Shown here: positions 5,978 through 12,401 of the stretch, in pieces
Layout of the letters: each line of letters starts with the position of its first letter
Numbering within the stretch: the first letter of the stretch is position 1
Source of the DNA: JBKJZO01 sp046715235
GTDB lineage: Bacteria > Actinomycetota > Actinomycetes > BP-191
Assembly (NCBI GenBank): GCA_046715235.1
Contig: JBKJZO010000109.1
Span: 1 to 12,401 of the forward strand
Direction: 5' to 3'
Length of the DNA: 12,401 nucleotides
The notes under the pieces: generated by a model
Database searches by the model: none
Told to the model about the DNA's origin: nothing
What the model saw: the letters and a program-made list of their open reading frames with translations, nothing else
Program-made: the position numbers and the translations under genes

Positions 5978-6223
5978 GTGACCAGCCAGACCACGACGCC
6001 GGCGAAGGCGCCGGTAGGCAAGGGCAAACGCCCTGGCCGCCTCGGTCGGGTTTCGCTGTTCGTCCGCGAGACCGTCGCGGAGATGAAGAAGGTGGTCTAC
6101 CCGACCCGTCGGGAGATCATCAACTACACCGCGGTCGTACTCGTGTTCGTCACCGCGGTCGTTCTGATCGTCTCCGGGCTCGACTTCGTATTCACCAAGC
6201 TTGTCCTCTGGGTCTTCGGCTGA
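5978..6223 (+). CDS. secE: Preprotein translocase subunit SecE
   Basis: The product is an 81-residue single-TM SecE, which clamps the SecY channel in the plasma membrane. The N-terminal third is basic and flexible (TPAKAPVGKGKRPGRLGR). The amphipathic helix FVRETVAEMKKVVYPTRREI carries the conserved E-x-KKV-x-(W/Y)P motif. A membrane helix (YTAVVLVFVTAVVLIVSG) follows, and the protein ends in LVLWVFG. The GTG at 5978 was chosen because GAGGAG (5964–5969) is 8 nt upstream; a GTG at 5969 would overlap its own ribosome-binding site and add three residues. It sits between tRNA-Trp and nusG, 36 nt before the latter, and is likely co-transcribed with both. Confidence 0.96.
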   Translation: MTSQTTTPAKAPVGKGKRPGRLGRVSLFVRETVAEMKKVVYPTRREIINYTAVVLVFVTAVVLIVSGLDFVFTKLVLWVFG

Positions 6224-6259
6224 TCCCGCCCACCGACTAGGTAAAGGAACCCCCACACC

Positions 6260-7021
6260 GTGTCCCAGTCCCCCCTGTCCGACGAAGCTGCCGACCTTGC
6301 GGTCGAGCCGACGGCCGACGTCGCGGACGCCCCGATCGATGGGCCCGCCGCAACCGGCGACGGCATGGTCGACGTGACCGATGCGGGAACTGCCGAAGCC
6401 GTGGAGCCCGAGGCCGTCGAGCCCGAGGCCGTCGAGCCCGACCCGGACGCCCCGACAGCGGAGGAAGCCGAGATCGCTCAGGCGATCAGCGATGCTCCCG
6501 GCTACTGGTACGTCGTGCACACCTACGCCGGCTACGAGGGCAAGGTGAAGGCCAACCTCGAGAGCCGCATCAGCTCCCTCAACATGGAAGACCGCATCTT
6601 CCAGGTCGAGGTTCCGACCGAAGAGGTCGTCGAGGTCAAGGCCGGCAAGCGCCAGACTGTGCAGCGCAAGGTCTTCCCCGGCTACGTGCTCGTGCGCATG
6701 GACCTCGACGACGAATCGTGGGGCGCGGTCCGCCATACGCCCAACGTCACCGGCTTCGTGGGGTCGGGGTCGCACCCGTCGCCGCTGTCGAAGGACGAAG
6801 TGATCCGCATTCTCGCGCCGGCACCGCAGAAGCCGAAGGCGCAGCCCAAGATGGAGTTCGAGGTGGGCGAGTCGGTCATCGTCACCGACGGCCCGTTCCA
6901 GACGCTGAACGCAACGATCAACGAGATCAACCTCGACTCGCAGAAGCTCAAGGTGCTCGTGTCCATCTTCGGGCGCGAGACGCCGGTCGAACTTTCGTTC
7001 AGCCAGGTCGCCAAGCTCTAG
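6260..7021 (+). CDS. nusG: Transcription termination/antitermination factor NusG with acidic N-terminal extension
   Basis: The product is 253 residues. The NGN domain begins at about residue 82 (GYWYVVHTYAGYEGKVKANL) and includes VFPGYVLVRMDLDDESW and TPNVTGFVG, the surface that contacts RNA polymerase. A linker (APAPQKPKAQPK) precedes the KOW domain (200–253), ending in SIFGRETPVELSFSQVAKL. NusG modulates elongation and pausing, and links RNA polymerase to Rho or the ribosome. The first ~80 residues are an acidic Ala/Pro/Glu-rich extension, common in actinobacterial NusG but not in the short proteobacterial form. It contains three tandem EAVEP units (46–60) encoded by 15-bp DNA repeats. The GTG start at 6260 is preceded by AAAGGA (6243–6248), an 11-nt spacing. 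The KOW turn reads FQTLNATINEIN where many family members have a Gly; this is a mild variant. Confidence 0.96.
   Translation: MSQSPLSDEAADLAVEPTADVADAPIDGPAATGDGMVDVTDAGTAEAVEPEAVEPEAVEPDPDAPTAEEAEIAQAISDAPGYWYVVHTYAGYEGKVKANLESRISSLNMEDRIFQVEVPTEEVVEVKAGKRQTVQRKVFPGYVLVRMDLDDESWGAVRHTPNVTGFVGSGSHPSPLSKDEVIRILAPAPQKPKAQPKMEFEVGESVIVTDGPFQTLNATINEINLDSQKLKVLVSIFGRETPVELSFSQVAKL
6395..6439 (+). repeat. Three tandem 15-bp units inside nusG
   Basis: The units are GAAGCCGTGGAGCCC (6395–6409), GAGGCCGTCGAGCCC (6410–6424) and an identical third copy (6425–6439). Each encodes EAVEP in the disordered acidic N-terminal extension of NusG. Two copies are identical at every base, suggesting recent slippage; copy number may vary between strains. 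Confidence 0.85.
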
Positions 7022-7079
7022 GCAGCATCCGCACGGCAGTCACGAAACCCATCGCAACGAAACCAGAACGAGGACGAGC

Positions 7080-7508
7080 ATGCCCCCCAAGAAGAAACTC
7101 GCGGCGGTCATCAAGCTGCAGATCAACGCCGGGGCCGCGACCCCGGCGCCGCCCGTCGGCCCTGCCCTCGGTCAGCACGGTGTCAACATCATGGAATTCT
7201 GCAAGCAGTACAACGCCGCGACCGAAAACCAGCGGGGCATGGTGGTGCCCGTCGAGATCTCCGTCTTTGAGGACCGCAGCTTCACGTTCATCACCAAGAC
7301 GCCGCCGGCCGCCAAGCTGCTGCTGAAGGCCGCGGGCATCGAGTCGGGCTCCGGCGTACCGCAGAAGACCAAGGTCGGATCGATCACCAAGGCGCAGCTG
7401 CGTGAGATCGCCGAGACCAAGATGCCCGACCTCAATGCCAACGACGTCGAAGCGGCCGAGCGGATCGTCGCGGGCACCGCAAGGTCGATGGGCATTACCG
7501 TCCAGTAA
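7080..7508 (+). CDS. rplK: 50S ribosomal protein L11
   Basis: The product is 142 residues, standard for bacterial L11. The N-terminal domain carries KLQINAGAATPAPPVGPALG, which contacts factors at the GTPase-associated centre and binds thiostrepton-type antibiotics together with 23S rRNA. The C-terminal rRNA-binding domain includes TKTPPAAKLLLKAAGI, KVGSITKAQLREIA and the L11 signature end ERIVAGTARSMGITV. The ATG at 7080 has a GAGGA-containing purine run just upstream (7070–7074). It lies 58 nt after nusG, with no promoter seen between them, and 70 nt before rplA, as in the classical L11–L1 operon. No L1-binding site imitating 23S rRNA was recognised before the start. Confidence 0.97.
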   Translation: MPPKKKLAAVIKLQINAGAATPAPPVGPALGQHGVNIMEFCKQYNAATENQRGMVVPVEISVFEDRSFTFITKTPPAAKLLLKAAGIESGSGVPQKTKVGSITKAQLREIAETKMPDLNANDVEAAERIVAGTARSMGITVQ

Positions 7509-7534
7509 GCACGGCACCGTTCGTACGCGTGGGA

Positions 7535-7549
7535 GGACCGCCCCGGTCC
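7535..7549 (+). promoter_or_regulatory. Small stem-loop between rplK and rplA
   Basis: GGACCG (7535–7540) and CGGTCC (7544–7549) form a perfect 6-bp stem with a CCC loop in the rplK–rplA intergenic region, 29 nt before the rplA start. A role in L1-mediated control or mRNA stability is possible but not shown. Confidence 0.35.
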
Positions 7550-7578
7550 GTCGACCACACTTCACTCAGGGAGACATC

Positions 7579-8301
7579 GTGAAGCGCAGCAAGGGATACC
7601 TGAAGGCGGCGGCACTCGTTGACGCCGACAAGCTCTACTCACCGCTCGAGGCGGTTCGAGTCGCCAAGCAGTTCCCCACCGCGAAGTTCGACCAGACCGT
7701 CGAGGTCGCCATCCGGCTCGGCGTCGACCCTCGTAAGGCCGACCAGATGGTCCGGGGCACGGTCAACCTGCCGCACGGCACCGGCAAGACCGCGCGTGTA
7801 GCCGTGTTCGCCACCGGCGAGCGGGCCGACCAGGCCCGCGCCGCGGGCGCTGACATCGTCGGGGCCGACGACCTCATCGAACACGTCGCCGGCGGCATGC
7901 TCGACTTCGACGCCGCTGTTGCGACGCCCGACCTGATGGGCAAGGTCGGCAAGCTCGGACGCGTCCTCGGCCCGCGCGGCCTGATGCCCAACCCCAAGAC
8001 GGGCACGGTCACCAACGACGTCGCAAAGGCCGTCAGCGACATCAAGGGCGGCAAGATCGAGTACCGTGTCGACCGCCAGGGCAACCTGCACTTCATCATT
8101 GGCAAGCAGGGCTTCGAAGAGGCTCAGCTGGTCGAGATCTACGCCGCCGCGATGGATGAAGTGGTTCGCGCGAAGCCCTCGTCGTCCAAGGGCCGCTACC
8201 TGCGCAAGGTCACCTTGAGCACGACGATGGGGCCCGGCATCCAGGTCGACCCCGCCAAGCTGCGCAACCTGATGGACGAGGGCACCGCGGCACCCGCATA
8301 G
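7579..8301 (+). CDS. rplA: 50S ribosomal protein L1
   Basis: The product is 240 residues, the normal bacterial length. The start is the GTG at 7579 (KRSKGYLKAA follows), with CAGGGAG at 7567–7573 as ribosome-binding site; an in-frame upstream extension overlaps rplK and was discarded. Diagnostic segments are FDQTVEVAIRLGVDPRKADQ, RGTVNLPHGTGK and the L1 signature GKVGKLGRVLGPRGLMPNPK, followed by VAKAVSDIKGGKIEYRVDRQ. L1 forms the mobile stalk at the ribosomal E site and, in other bacteria, represses its own operon by binding mRNA. The gene ends 59 nt before the lipoprotein gene, at the start of a complex inverted repeat that could terminate or attenuate transcription. Confidence 0.97.
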   Translation: MKRSKGYLKAAALVDADKLYSPLEAVRVAKQFPTAKFDQTVEVAIRLGVDPRKADQMVRGTVNLPHGTGKTARVAVFATGERADQARAAGADIVGADDLIEHVAGGMLDFDAAVATPDLMGKVGKLGRVLGPRGLMPNPKTGTVTNDVAKAVSDIKGGKIEYRVDRQGNLHFIIGKQGFEEAQLVEIYAAAMDEVVRAKPSSSKGRYLRKVTLSTTMGPGIQVDPAKLRNLMDEGTAAPA

Positions 8302-8306
8302 CGCTA

Positions 8307-8349
8307 CTCTGTGCCGGTCCGCGTCACTCGCGGACACAGAGCCTCTGTG
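8307..8349 (+). promoter_or_regulatory. Three-segment inverted repeat before the lipoprotein gene
   Basis: CTCTGTG (8307–8313), CACAGAG (8335–8341) and CTCTGTG again (8343–8349) are arranged so that the middle segment can pair with either neighbour. Inside the first pair lies a further perfect stem, TCCGCG (8318–8323)/CGCGGA (8329–8334), with loop TCACT. Segments two and three form the palindrome CACAGAG-C-CTCTGTG. Segment three runs into the G-rich stretch (8349–8355) that serves as ribosome-binding site of the lipoprotein gene. It could act as a terminator of the rplKA unit, as an RNA switch on lipoprotein translation, or as a protein operator. Confidence 0.55.
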
Positions 8350-8360
8350 GGGGGATCGGC

Positions 8361-9266
8361 ATGAGCCGTCTGTTCCGTTGCACCGTTGCCGCAGTCGTTG
8401 TCGGCATGTCGTTGACCGCTTGTGGGGGCGACTCCAAGCCCAAGGCTGACTCCGGGTCGACGACCGCGGCCAGCCAGCCGTCCGCGTCAGCCGCGGCAGG
8501 GTCCACCACAGCGAGCGTCGAGCCGACAGTCGCGGGCGCGGCACTACTCCTAACAGCCGGCGAGAAGGCCGACGCGGCCGGCACGGTCAGCTATTCGATG
8601 ATCATGAAGACGACCGCTACCGGTACGGGAGAGATCACGACCACGGCCGAAGGCGTGTCTGCGATGAAACCGCCGCTGCGGAGTCGCATCGCGATGACCA
8701 TCGACAGCGCGGGCAAGCCTCTCGTGATGGAGATGCTGATGACGCCTGACGCCATGTACATCAAGTACCCGCCAGAAATGGCAAAGCAGTTCGGCGGCAA
8801 GGCCTGGGTGAAATTGGGGTTCGCTGACCTCGAGAAAGCCGGTGGCCAGAACTTCAAGCAGTTGATCGAGCAGAGCCAGCAGAGCAGCCCGACGGCATAC
8901 CTCAAGACTTTGGTCGCCGCCGGTGACATCAAGGAAGTCGGCCAGGAGACCATCCGCGGAACTGAGACGACCCAATTCTCCGGCACCATCACCGCGGAGG
9001 CGCTGACCAAGGCCTACAGCGGCGATGTCCAGGTGCAGATGGAGAGCCTGCTCAAGCAGATGGGCACCTCCCCGGTGAAGCTGGACGTCTGGATGGGCGC
9101 CGATGGGCTGCCTCGGCGCCTGCACCAGTTGATGACGATTGCCGGAAACGAAGCCGACATCACGATCGAGTTCCTAAAGTTCGGCGCGGAGCTCGACGTC
9201 ACGCCGCCGCCGGCCGAGGAGATAACCAACATGGCTACGCCGCTCGGCGGCACGCCGCCCGCCTGA
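8361..9266 (+). CDS. Secreted lipoprotein, LppX/LprAFG-like or related fold
   Basis: The product is 301 residues. The N-terminus is a lipoprotein signal: MSRLFR, a hydrophobic core (VAAVVVGM) and the lipobox LTAC with Cys21 as the expected lipidated residue, followed by GGDSKPKADS. A Ser/Thr/Ala-rich linker (about 28–56) should lift the folded part off the membrane. The remaining ~240 residues alternate β-strand-like segments (YSMIMKTTATGTGEITTTAE, LRSRIAMTIDSAGKPLVMEM, DAMYIKYPPEM, DVWMGADGLPRRLHQLMTI). This is the look of LppX/LprG-type lipoproteins, which hold or shuttle lipids, and of related DUF families; the assignment is by pattern only. A lipoprotein in this place, between rplA and rplJ, is also found in Streptomyces (from memory), so linkage to the ribosomal cluster is old. 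A G-rich ribosome-binding site lies at 8349–8355. Confidence 0.8.
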   Translation: MSRLFRCTVAAVVVGMSLTACGGDSKPKADSGSTTAASQPSASAAAGSTTASVEPTVAGAALLLTAGEKADAAGTVSYSMIMKTTATGTGEITTTAEGVSAMKPPLRSRIAMTIDSAGKPLVMEMLMTPDAMYIKYPPEMAKQFGGKAWVKLGFADLEKAGGQNFKQLIEQSQQSSPTAYLKTLVAAGDIKEVGQETIRGTETTQFSGTITAEALTKAYSGDVQVQMESLLKQMGTSPVKLDVWMGADGLPRRLHQLMTIAGNEADITIEFLKFGAELDVTPPPAEEITNMATPLGGTPPA

Positions 9267-9294
9267 GTCCTCGTGGCCCGTAAGTGCCGGCGCT

Positions 9295-9323
9295 TTGACC
9301 CCGGTCGAGTCGACCCGTACCCT
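9295..9323 (+). promoter_or_regulatory. Strong promoter for rplJ–rplL
   Basis: TTGACC (9295–9300), a 17-bp spacer and TACCCT (9318–9323) form a near-ideal housekeeping sigma promoter for a GC-rich actinobacterium. Transcription is expected near 9330, giving an untranslated leader of about 180 nt before the rplJ start at 9513. Confidence 0.75.
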
Positions 9324-9329
9324 GACCGG

Positions 9330-9437
9330 AGCCAAAGACCGCCGGTTGCCGTGCTCGCACGGCTGAAGGTCCCGCAATCGCGGGCGGCCCGCGCAGGTGT
9401 GACGTAGCAGCACGCGTCGTCGTACGACGACCCGTTC
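9330..9437 (+). ncRNA. Ribosomal L10 leader (autoregulatory mRNA element)
   Basis: Directly after the promoter the sequence AAAGACCGCCGG begins a set of nested pairings. GACC (9337–9340) pairs with GGTC (9368–9371) around the hairpin GCCGTG/CACGGC (9348–9353/9358–9363). CCCGC/GCGGG (9371–9375/9380–9384) follows, then the characteristic GCGCAGGTG (9391–9399). A perfect 16-bp palindrome, GTCGTCGTACGACGAC (9416–9431), completes it. Position, GCGCAGGTG and layout fit the L10 leader family, in which L10 or the L10–L12 complex binds its own mRNA through a kink-turn and lowers rplJ–rplL expression. A covariance-model search was not possible here. Confidence 0.75.
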
Positions 9438-9464
9438 CGCCCCGTGCGCCTCTGCGCCGGGGCG
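9438..9464 (+). terminator. GC-rich attenuator hairpin at the end of the L10 leader
   Basis: CGCCCCG (9438–9444) pairs with CGGGGCG (9458–9464), and GCGC (9446–9449) with GCGC (9454–9457), around a CTCT loop. This gives an 11-bp stem with one bulged T. It is followed by TTCCTCGT, a poor T-tract, so full intrinsic termination is uncertain. Its place between leader and gene suggests attenuation controlled by L10 binding. Confidence 0.55.
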
Positions 9465-9512
9465 TTCCTCGTATCGGGACCGGATCACCGGCGCCAACCC
9501 GATGGGAGGCCC

Positions 9513-10267
9513 ATGGCGAGGCCCGACAAGGCCGCGGCGGTCGCCGAGATCGCCGACGCGTTCCGCGAATCGTCGGCCGCTGTGCTGACCGAGTACCGCG
9601 GTCTGCGCGTGGCCGAGATCACCGAGCTGCGGCGCGCACTGGGCGGCAACGTCAAGTACGCCGTCGTCAAGAACACCCTGAGCAAGATCGCGGCCAAGGA
9701 AGCCGGGCTCGACGGACTCGAGTCCCTGCTCGAAGGGCCGACAGCGATCGCCTTCATAAGGGCGACGCAGTCGACGCGGCCAAGGGGATCCGCGACTTCG
9801 CCAAGAACCACCCGCTGTTGGTGGTCAAGGGCGGCGTCATGGACGGCAAGACGCTCACCTCGGCCGACGTCAGCAAGATCGCGTCGCTCGAGTCGCGTGA
9901 GGTTCTCCTCTCGAAGCTCGCCGGTGCAATGACCGCGACCATGTCGCAGGCGCTCTACGCCTTCACCGCGCTGCCGGCCAAGATGGCGCAGCTCGGTGAG
10001 GCACTTCGCCAGAAGGCCGAAGCCGACCCGTCGATCCTGCGGGGCGGAGCCGGTACGCCGGAGCCGGTCGCAGCAGAGCCGGTCTCAGCAGAGCCGGTCG
10101 CGGAAGGCGCAGAAGCCGAGAACGCACCCGAGGCCGAGGCCGTTGCCGTCGCCGACGAAGCGCCCGCAACCGAGGACGCAGTCGCAGCTACCGAAGATTC
10201 CGAAGTCGCAACACCAACAACACCCGAAGAAGCAGTCAGCGAGACCGAGACCGAGACCGAGGCCTGA
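9513..10267 (+). CDS. rplJ: 50S ribosomal protein L10, with a one-base frame break and a long acidic tail
   Basis: From ATG 9513 (GGGAGG at 9504–9509) the first frame encodes a typical L10 start: MARPDKAAAVAEIADAF, LTEYRGL, VKYAVVKNTLSKIAA and EGPTAIAFI. After codon 81 the sequence reads TTCATAAGG where TTC-ATC-AAG-GGC is expected: one C appears missing near 9757–9758. Frame zero then runs on as nonsense to TGA at 9930–9932 (139 residues). The correct continuation (KGDAVDAAKGIRDF, LLVVKGGVMDGKTL) lies in the frame that ends at TGA 10265–10267. Restoring one base gives 251 residues, far longer than the usual ~165–180. The excess is an acidic Ala/Pro/Glu tail (about 180–251) with repeated EPVA units and a closing ETETETEA. 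L10 is the base of the L7/L12 stalk and is essential, so a sequencing or assembly indel is the likeliest cause. Confidence 0.88.
10061..10105 (+). repeat. Three tandem 15-bp units in the rplJ tail
   Basis: GAGCCGGTCGCAGCA (10061–10075), GAGCCGGTCTCAGCA (10076–10090) and GAGCCGGTCGCGGAA (10091–10105) encode EPVAA, EPVSA and EPVAE. The tail closes with a 6-bp repeat, GAGACC three times (10241–10258), encoding ETETET. Both are simple repeats prone to slippage within the acidic L10 extension. Confidence 0.8.
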
Positions 10268-10270
10268 GCC

Positions 10271-10330
10271 GACGTCTGACGGCTGAACGCCGCACCACCC
10301 ACCCGACAGACGTCAGGCCGCAGGCCTGAC
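10271..10330 (+). promoter_or_regulatory. Two overlapping stem-loops between rplJ and rplL
   Basis: The first stem pairs GACGTCTG (10271–10278) with CAGACGTC (10307–10314), continued by CGG/CCG after one mismatch. The second is an 8-bp perfect stem, GTCAGGCC (10312–10319)/GGCCTGAC (10323–10330), with a GCA loop. The two share bases 10312–10314, so they compete slightly or stack. The rplL ribosome-binding site (AAAGGAA from 10337) follows directly. A role in the L10 to L7/L12 ratio or in mRNA processing is possible. Confidence 0.5.
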
Positions 10331-10351
10331 AAACCGAAAGGAACCTCCCCC

Positions 10352-10744
10352 ATGGCGAAGCTCAGCAGTGACGAACTGCTCGACGCGTTCAAAGAAATGA
10401 CGCTGATCGAGCTGAGTGAATTCGTGAAGTCGTTCGAGGAGACCTTCGGGGTCACGGCCGCTGCCCCGGTCGCGGTTGCGGCCGCAGGAGGTGGCGGCGG
10501 CGCCGCCGCTCCCGCCGAGGAAGTTGCCGAGCAGGACGAGTTCGACGTCGTCCTCGAGGCAGCGGGCGACAAGAAGATCCAGGTCATCAAGGAGGTGCGC
10601 GCCCTCACGAGCCTCGGTCTCAAGGAGGCCAAGGACCTCGTCGACGGTGCGCCCAAGGCGGTTCTGGAGAAGGTCAACAAGGAAGCCGCCGAGAAGGCGA
10701 AGGCTGCTCTCGAGGGCGCCGGCGCCACGGTGACCGTCAAGTAG
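10352..10744 (+). CDS. rplL: 50S ribosomal protein L7/L12
   Basis: The product is 130 residues, usual for actinobacteria. The N-terminal dimerisation and L10-binding domain (SSDELLDAFKEMTLIELSEF) is followed by a flexible Ala/Gly-rich hinge (about residues 38–60, with AAAGGGGGAAAP). The C-terminal domain recruits translation GTPases: EFDVVLEAAGDKKIQVIKEV, LGLKEAKDLVDGAPKAV and the final GATVTVK. Several copies bind each L10 to form the ribosomal stalk, so more L7/L12 than L10 must be made from the shared transcript. The ATG at 10352 has AAAGGAA about 9 nt upstream. It ends at TAG 10742–10744, 20 nt before a strong GC hairpin. Confidence 0.98.
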   Translation: MAKLSSDELLDAFKEMTLIELSEFVKSFEETFGVTAAAPVAVAAAGGGGGAAAPAEEVAEQDEFDVVLEAAGDKKIQVIKEVRALTSLGLKEAKDLVDGAPKAVLEKVNKEAAEKAKAALEGAGATVTVK

Positions 10745-10763
10745 GACCGCAACACGTCTCGCC

Positions 10764-10795
10764 GCGGGGCGGTCACTTTCGGGCGGCCGCCCCGC
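10764..10795 (+). terminator. Terminator- or attenuator-like stem after rplL
   Basis: GCGGGGCGG (10764–10772) and CCGCCCCGC (10787–10795) form a perfect 9-bp stem with a 14-nt loop, shortly after the rplL stop. Only two Ts follow, so it is not a textbook intrinsic terminator. A partial terminator between rplL and rpoB is known in E. coli and would fit here. Confidence 0.55.
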
Positions 10796-10838
10796 CGCCG
10801 TTCCCGACCACGCCCGGTTCCGGGCCTGCGGGTAAGGA

Positions 10839-10884
10839 TTTGGGGCTCGCTGTGCCCGGCTATCCGGGCACATGGAGCCCCAAA
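10839..10884 (+). other. Long imperfect stem-loop in the rplL–rpoB interval
   Basis: The outer arm TTTGGGGCTC (10839–10848) pairs perfectly with GAGCCCCAAA (10875–10884). After a 2×2 internal loop, the inner arm TGTGCCCGG (10851–10859) pairs with CCGGGCACA (10864–10872) around a CTAT loop. That gives 19 base pairs in 46 nt, the strongest stem I see in the window. It lacks a T-tract, contains no gene and lies about 160 nt before the rpoB promoter. An RNase III-type processing site, as known between rplL and rpoB in E. coli, is one possible role; an intergenic repeat element is another. Confidence 0.6.
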
Positions 10885-11017
10885 CCCGAATCGTGTTGCC
10901 CGGCCGCGCGGCGCGAGGCCCGCGGCGCCGCCCTTTGTCGCATTTCGGCGTTGCTCTTGACGGGCCGTCGCGCCCGAGGTTTGCTTGACGGACAAGTGGA
11001 GACGATTCTTGGTCACC

Positions 11018-11046
11018 TCGACAGCAGTCAAGCCCCCGGCTAGACT
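11018..11046 (+). promoter_or_regulatory. Promoter for rpoB
   Basis: TCGACA (11018–11023), a 17-bp spacer and TAGACT (11041–11046) fit a housekeeping promoter. The start site would be near 11053, leaving about 107 nt of untranslated leader before the rpoB TTG. Other TTGACG hexamers (10957–10962, 10985–10990) have no well-spaced -10 partner. Confidence 0.6.
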
Positions 11047-11057
11047 GCCCTTTTGGC

Positions 11058-11110
11058 TTGCCCTCATCCTCCGGTCGCTTCATATAGCGGGAGTTCGACC
11101 GTCGGGGCAA
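11058..11110 (+). promoter_or_regulatory. Nested stem structure in the rpoB leader
   Basis: TTGCCC (11058–11063) can pair with GGGCAA (11105–11110), enclosing CGGTCG (11072–11077)/CGACCG (11096–11101). A small CGCT/AGCG stem (11076–11079/11086–11089) overlaps the second by two bases, so it competes with it. All begin right after the expected transcription start. This may be a leader for feedback or stability control, or chance in GC-rich DNA. Confidence 0.35.
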
Positions 11111-11159
11111 CACGCGTGCCCGCGCATTTGTTCGCCTTAGGCCCTGGAAGGACATCCTC

Positions 11160-12401
<1,242 letters not shown>

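Noticed and set aside
5810..6775. Minus-strand open frame spanning tRNA-Trp, secE and nusG
   Set aside because: It crosses a tRNA gene and two core genes on the other strand; its His/Asp/Val-rich text is a codon-bias artefact.
9753..9761. Programmed -1 frameshift in rplJ
   Set aside because: The site has no X-XXY-YYZ slippery heptamer and no L10 recoding is known to me; a missing base is simpler. Kept only as a possibility in the findings.
10840..11043. Small plus-strand open frame between rplL and rpoB
   Set aside because: It starts inside the long stem-loop, has no ribosome-binding site and no recognisable content.

Overview
The window looks like chromosomal DNA of a GC-rich actinobacterium (class Actinomycetes or a near relative). 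This rests on strong third-position GC bias, GTG and TTG starts (including a TTG start for rpoB), the order tRNA-Trp–secE–nusG–rplK–rplA–lipoprotein–rplJ–rplL–rpoB, and the actinobacterial-type L7/L12 and RpoB sequences. No finer placement is possible by reading alone.

Left arm (1–1953). A short repeat and hairpin region lies at 1–124. Two minus-strand genes follow, coupled by a 4-nt ATGA overlap: a class I PLP aminotransferase (aspartate aminotransferase type) transcribed first, then a class I SAM-dependent methyltransferase. From memory, an aminotransferase of this type also sits beside secE in Streptomyces, so this side is probably ancestral neighbourhood.

Middle (1954–5870). A 92–100 bp divergent intergenic region contains a perfect ATCGGC-N6-GCCGAT inverted repeat. 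It leads into a plus-strand cluster: an ECF sigma factor, a zinc-binding one-TM anti-sigma factor (ATGA overlap), a CYTH-CHAD protein and a ParA/MinD-type ATPase (GTGA overlap). CHAD proteins are known to associate with polyphosphate, and ParA-type ATPases position cargo, so the CHAD–ParA pair could be a granule-positioning module. That is inference. Behind it lies a decayed ABC exporter scar: the first ~26 codons of an ABC ATPase, with its ribosome-binding site, run directly into the last ~59 codons of an ABC-2-type permease in another frame.

Right arm (5766–12401). This is the core transcription and translation cluster. A tRNA-Trp gene with its own promoter is followed by secE and nusG (with an acidic repeat-bearing N-terminal extension), then rplK and rplA. 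A secreted lipoprotein gene follows, preceded by a three-segment repeat (CTCTGTG/CACAGAG/CTCTGTG). A strong promoter and an L10-type mRNA leader with a final GC hairpin precede rplJ. rplJ carries a one-base frame break near codon 82 and encodes an unusually long acidic tail. rplL comes next, then a 415-nt gene-free interval with a terminator-like stem, a long 19-bp stem-loop, an rpoB promoter and a structured leader. The last gene is the N-terminal 414 codons of rpoB, cut by the window edge inside the rifampicin region.

Points most worth a second look: the coupled CHAD–ParA pair downstream of a sigma/anti-sigma pair, the ABC exporter deletion scar, the rplJ frame break, and the stacked RNA-like structures upstream of the lipoprotein, rplJ, rplL and rpoB genes.
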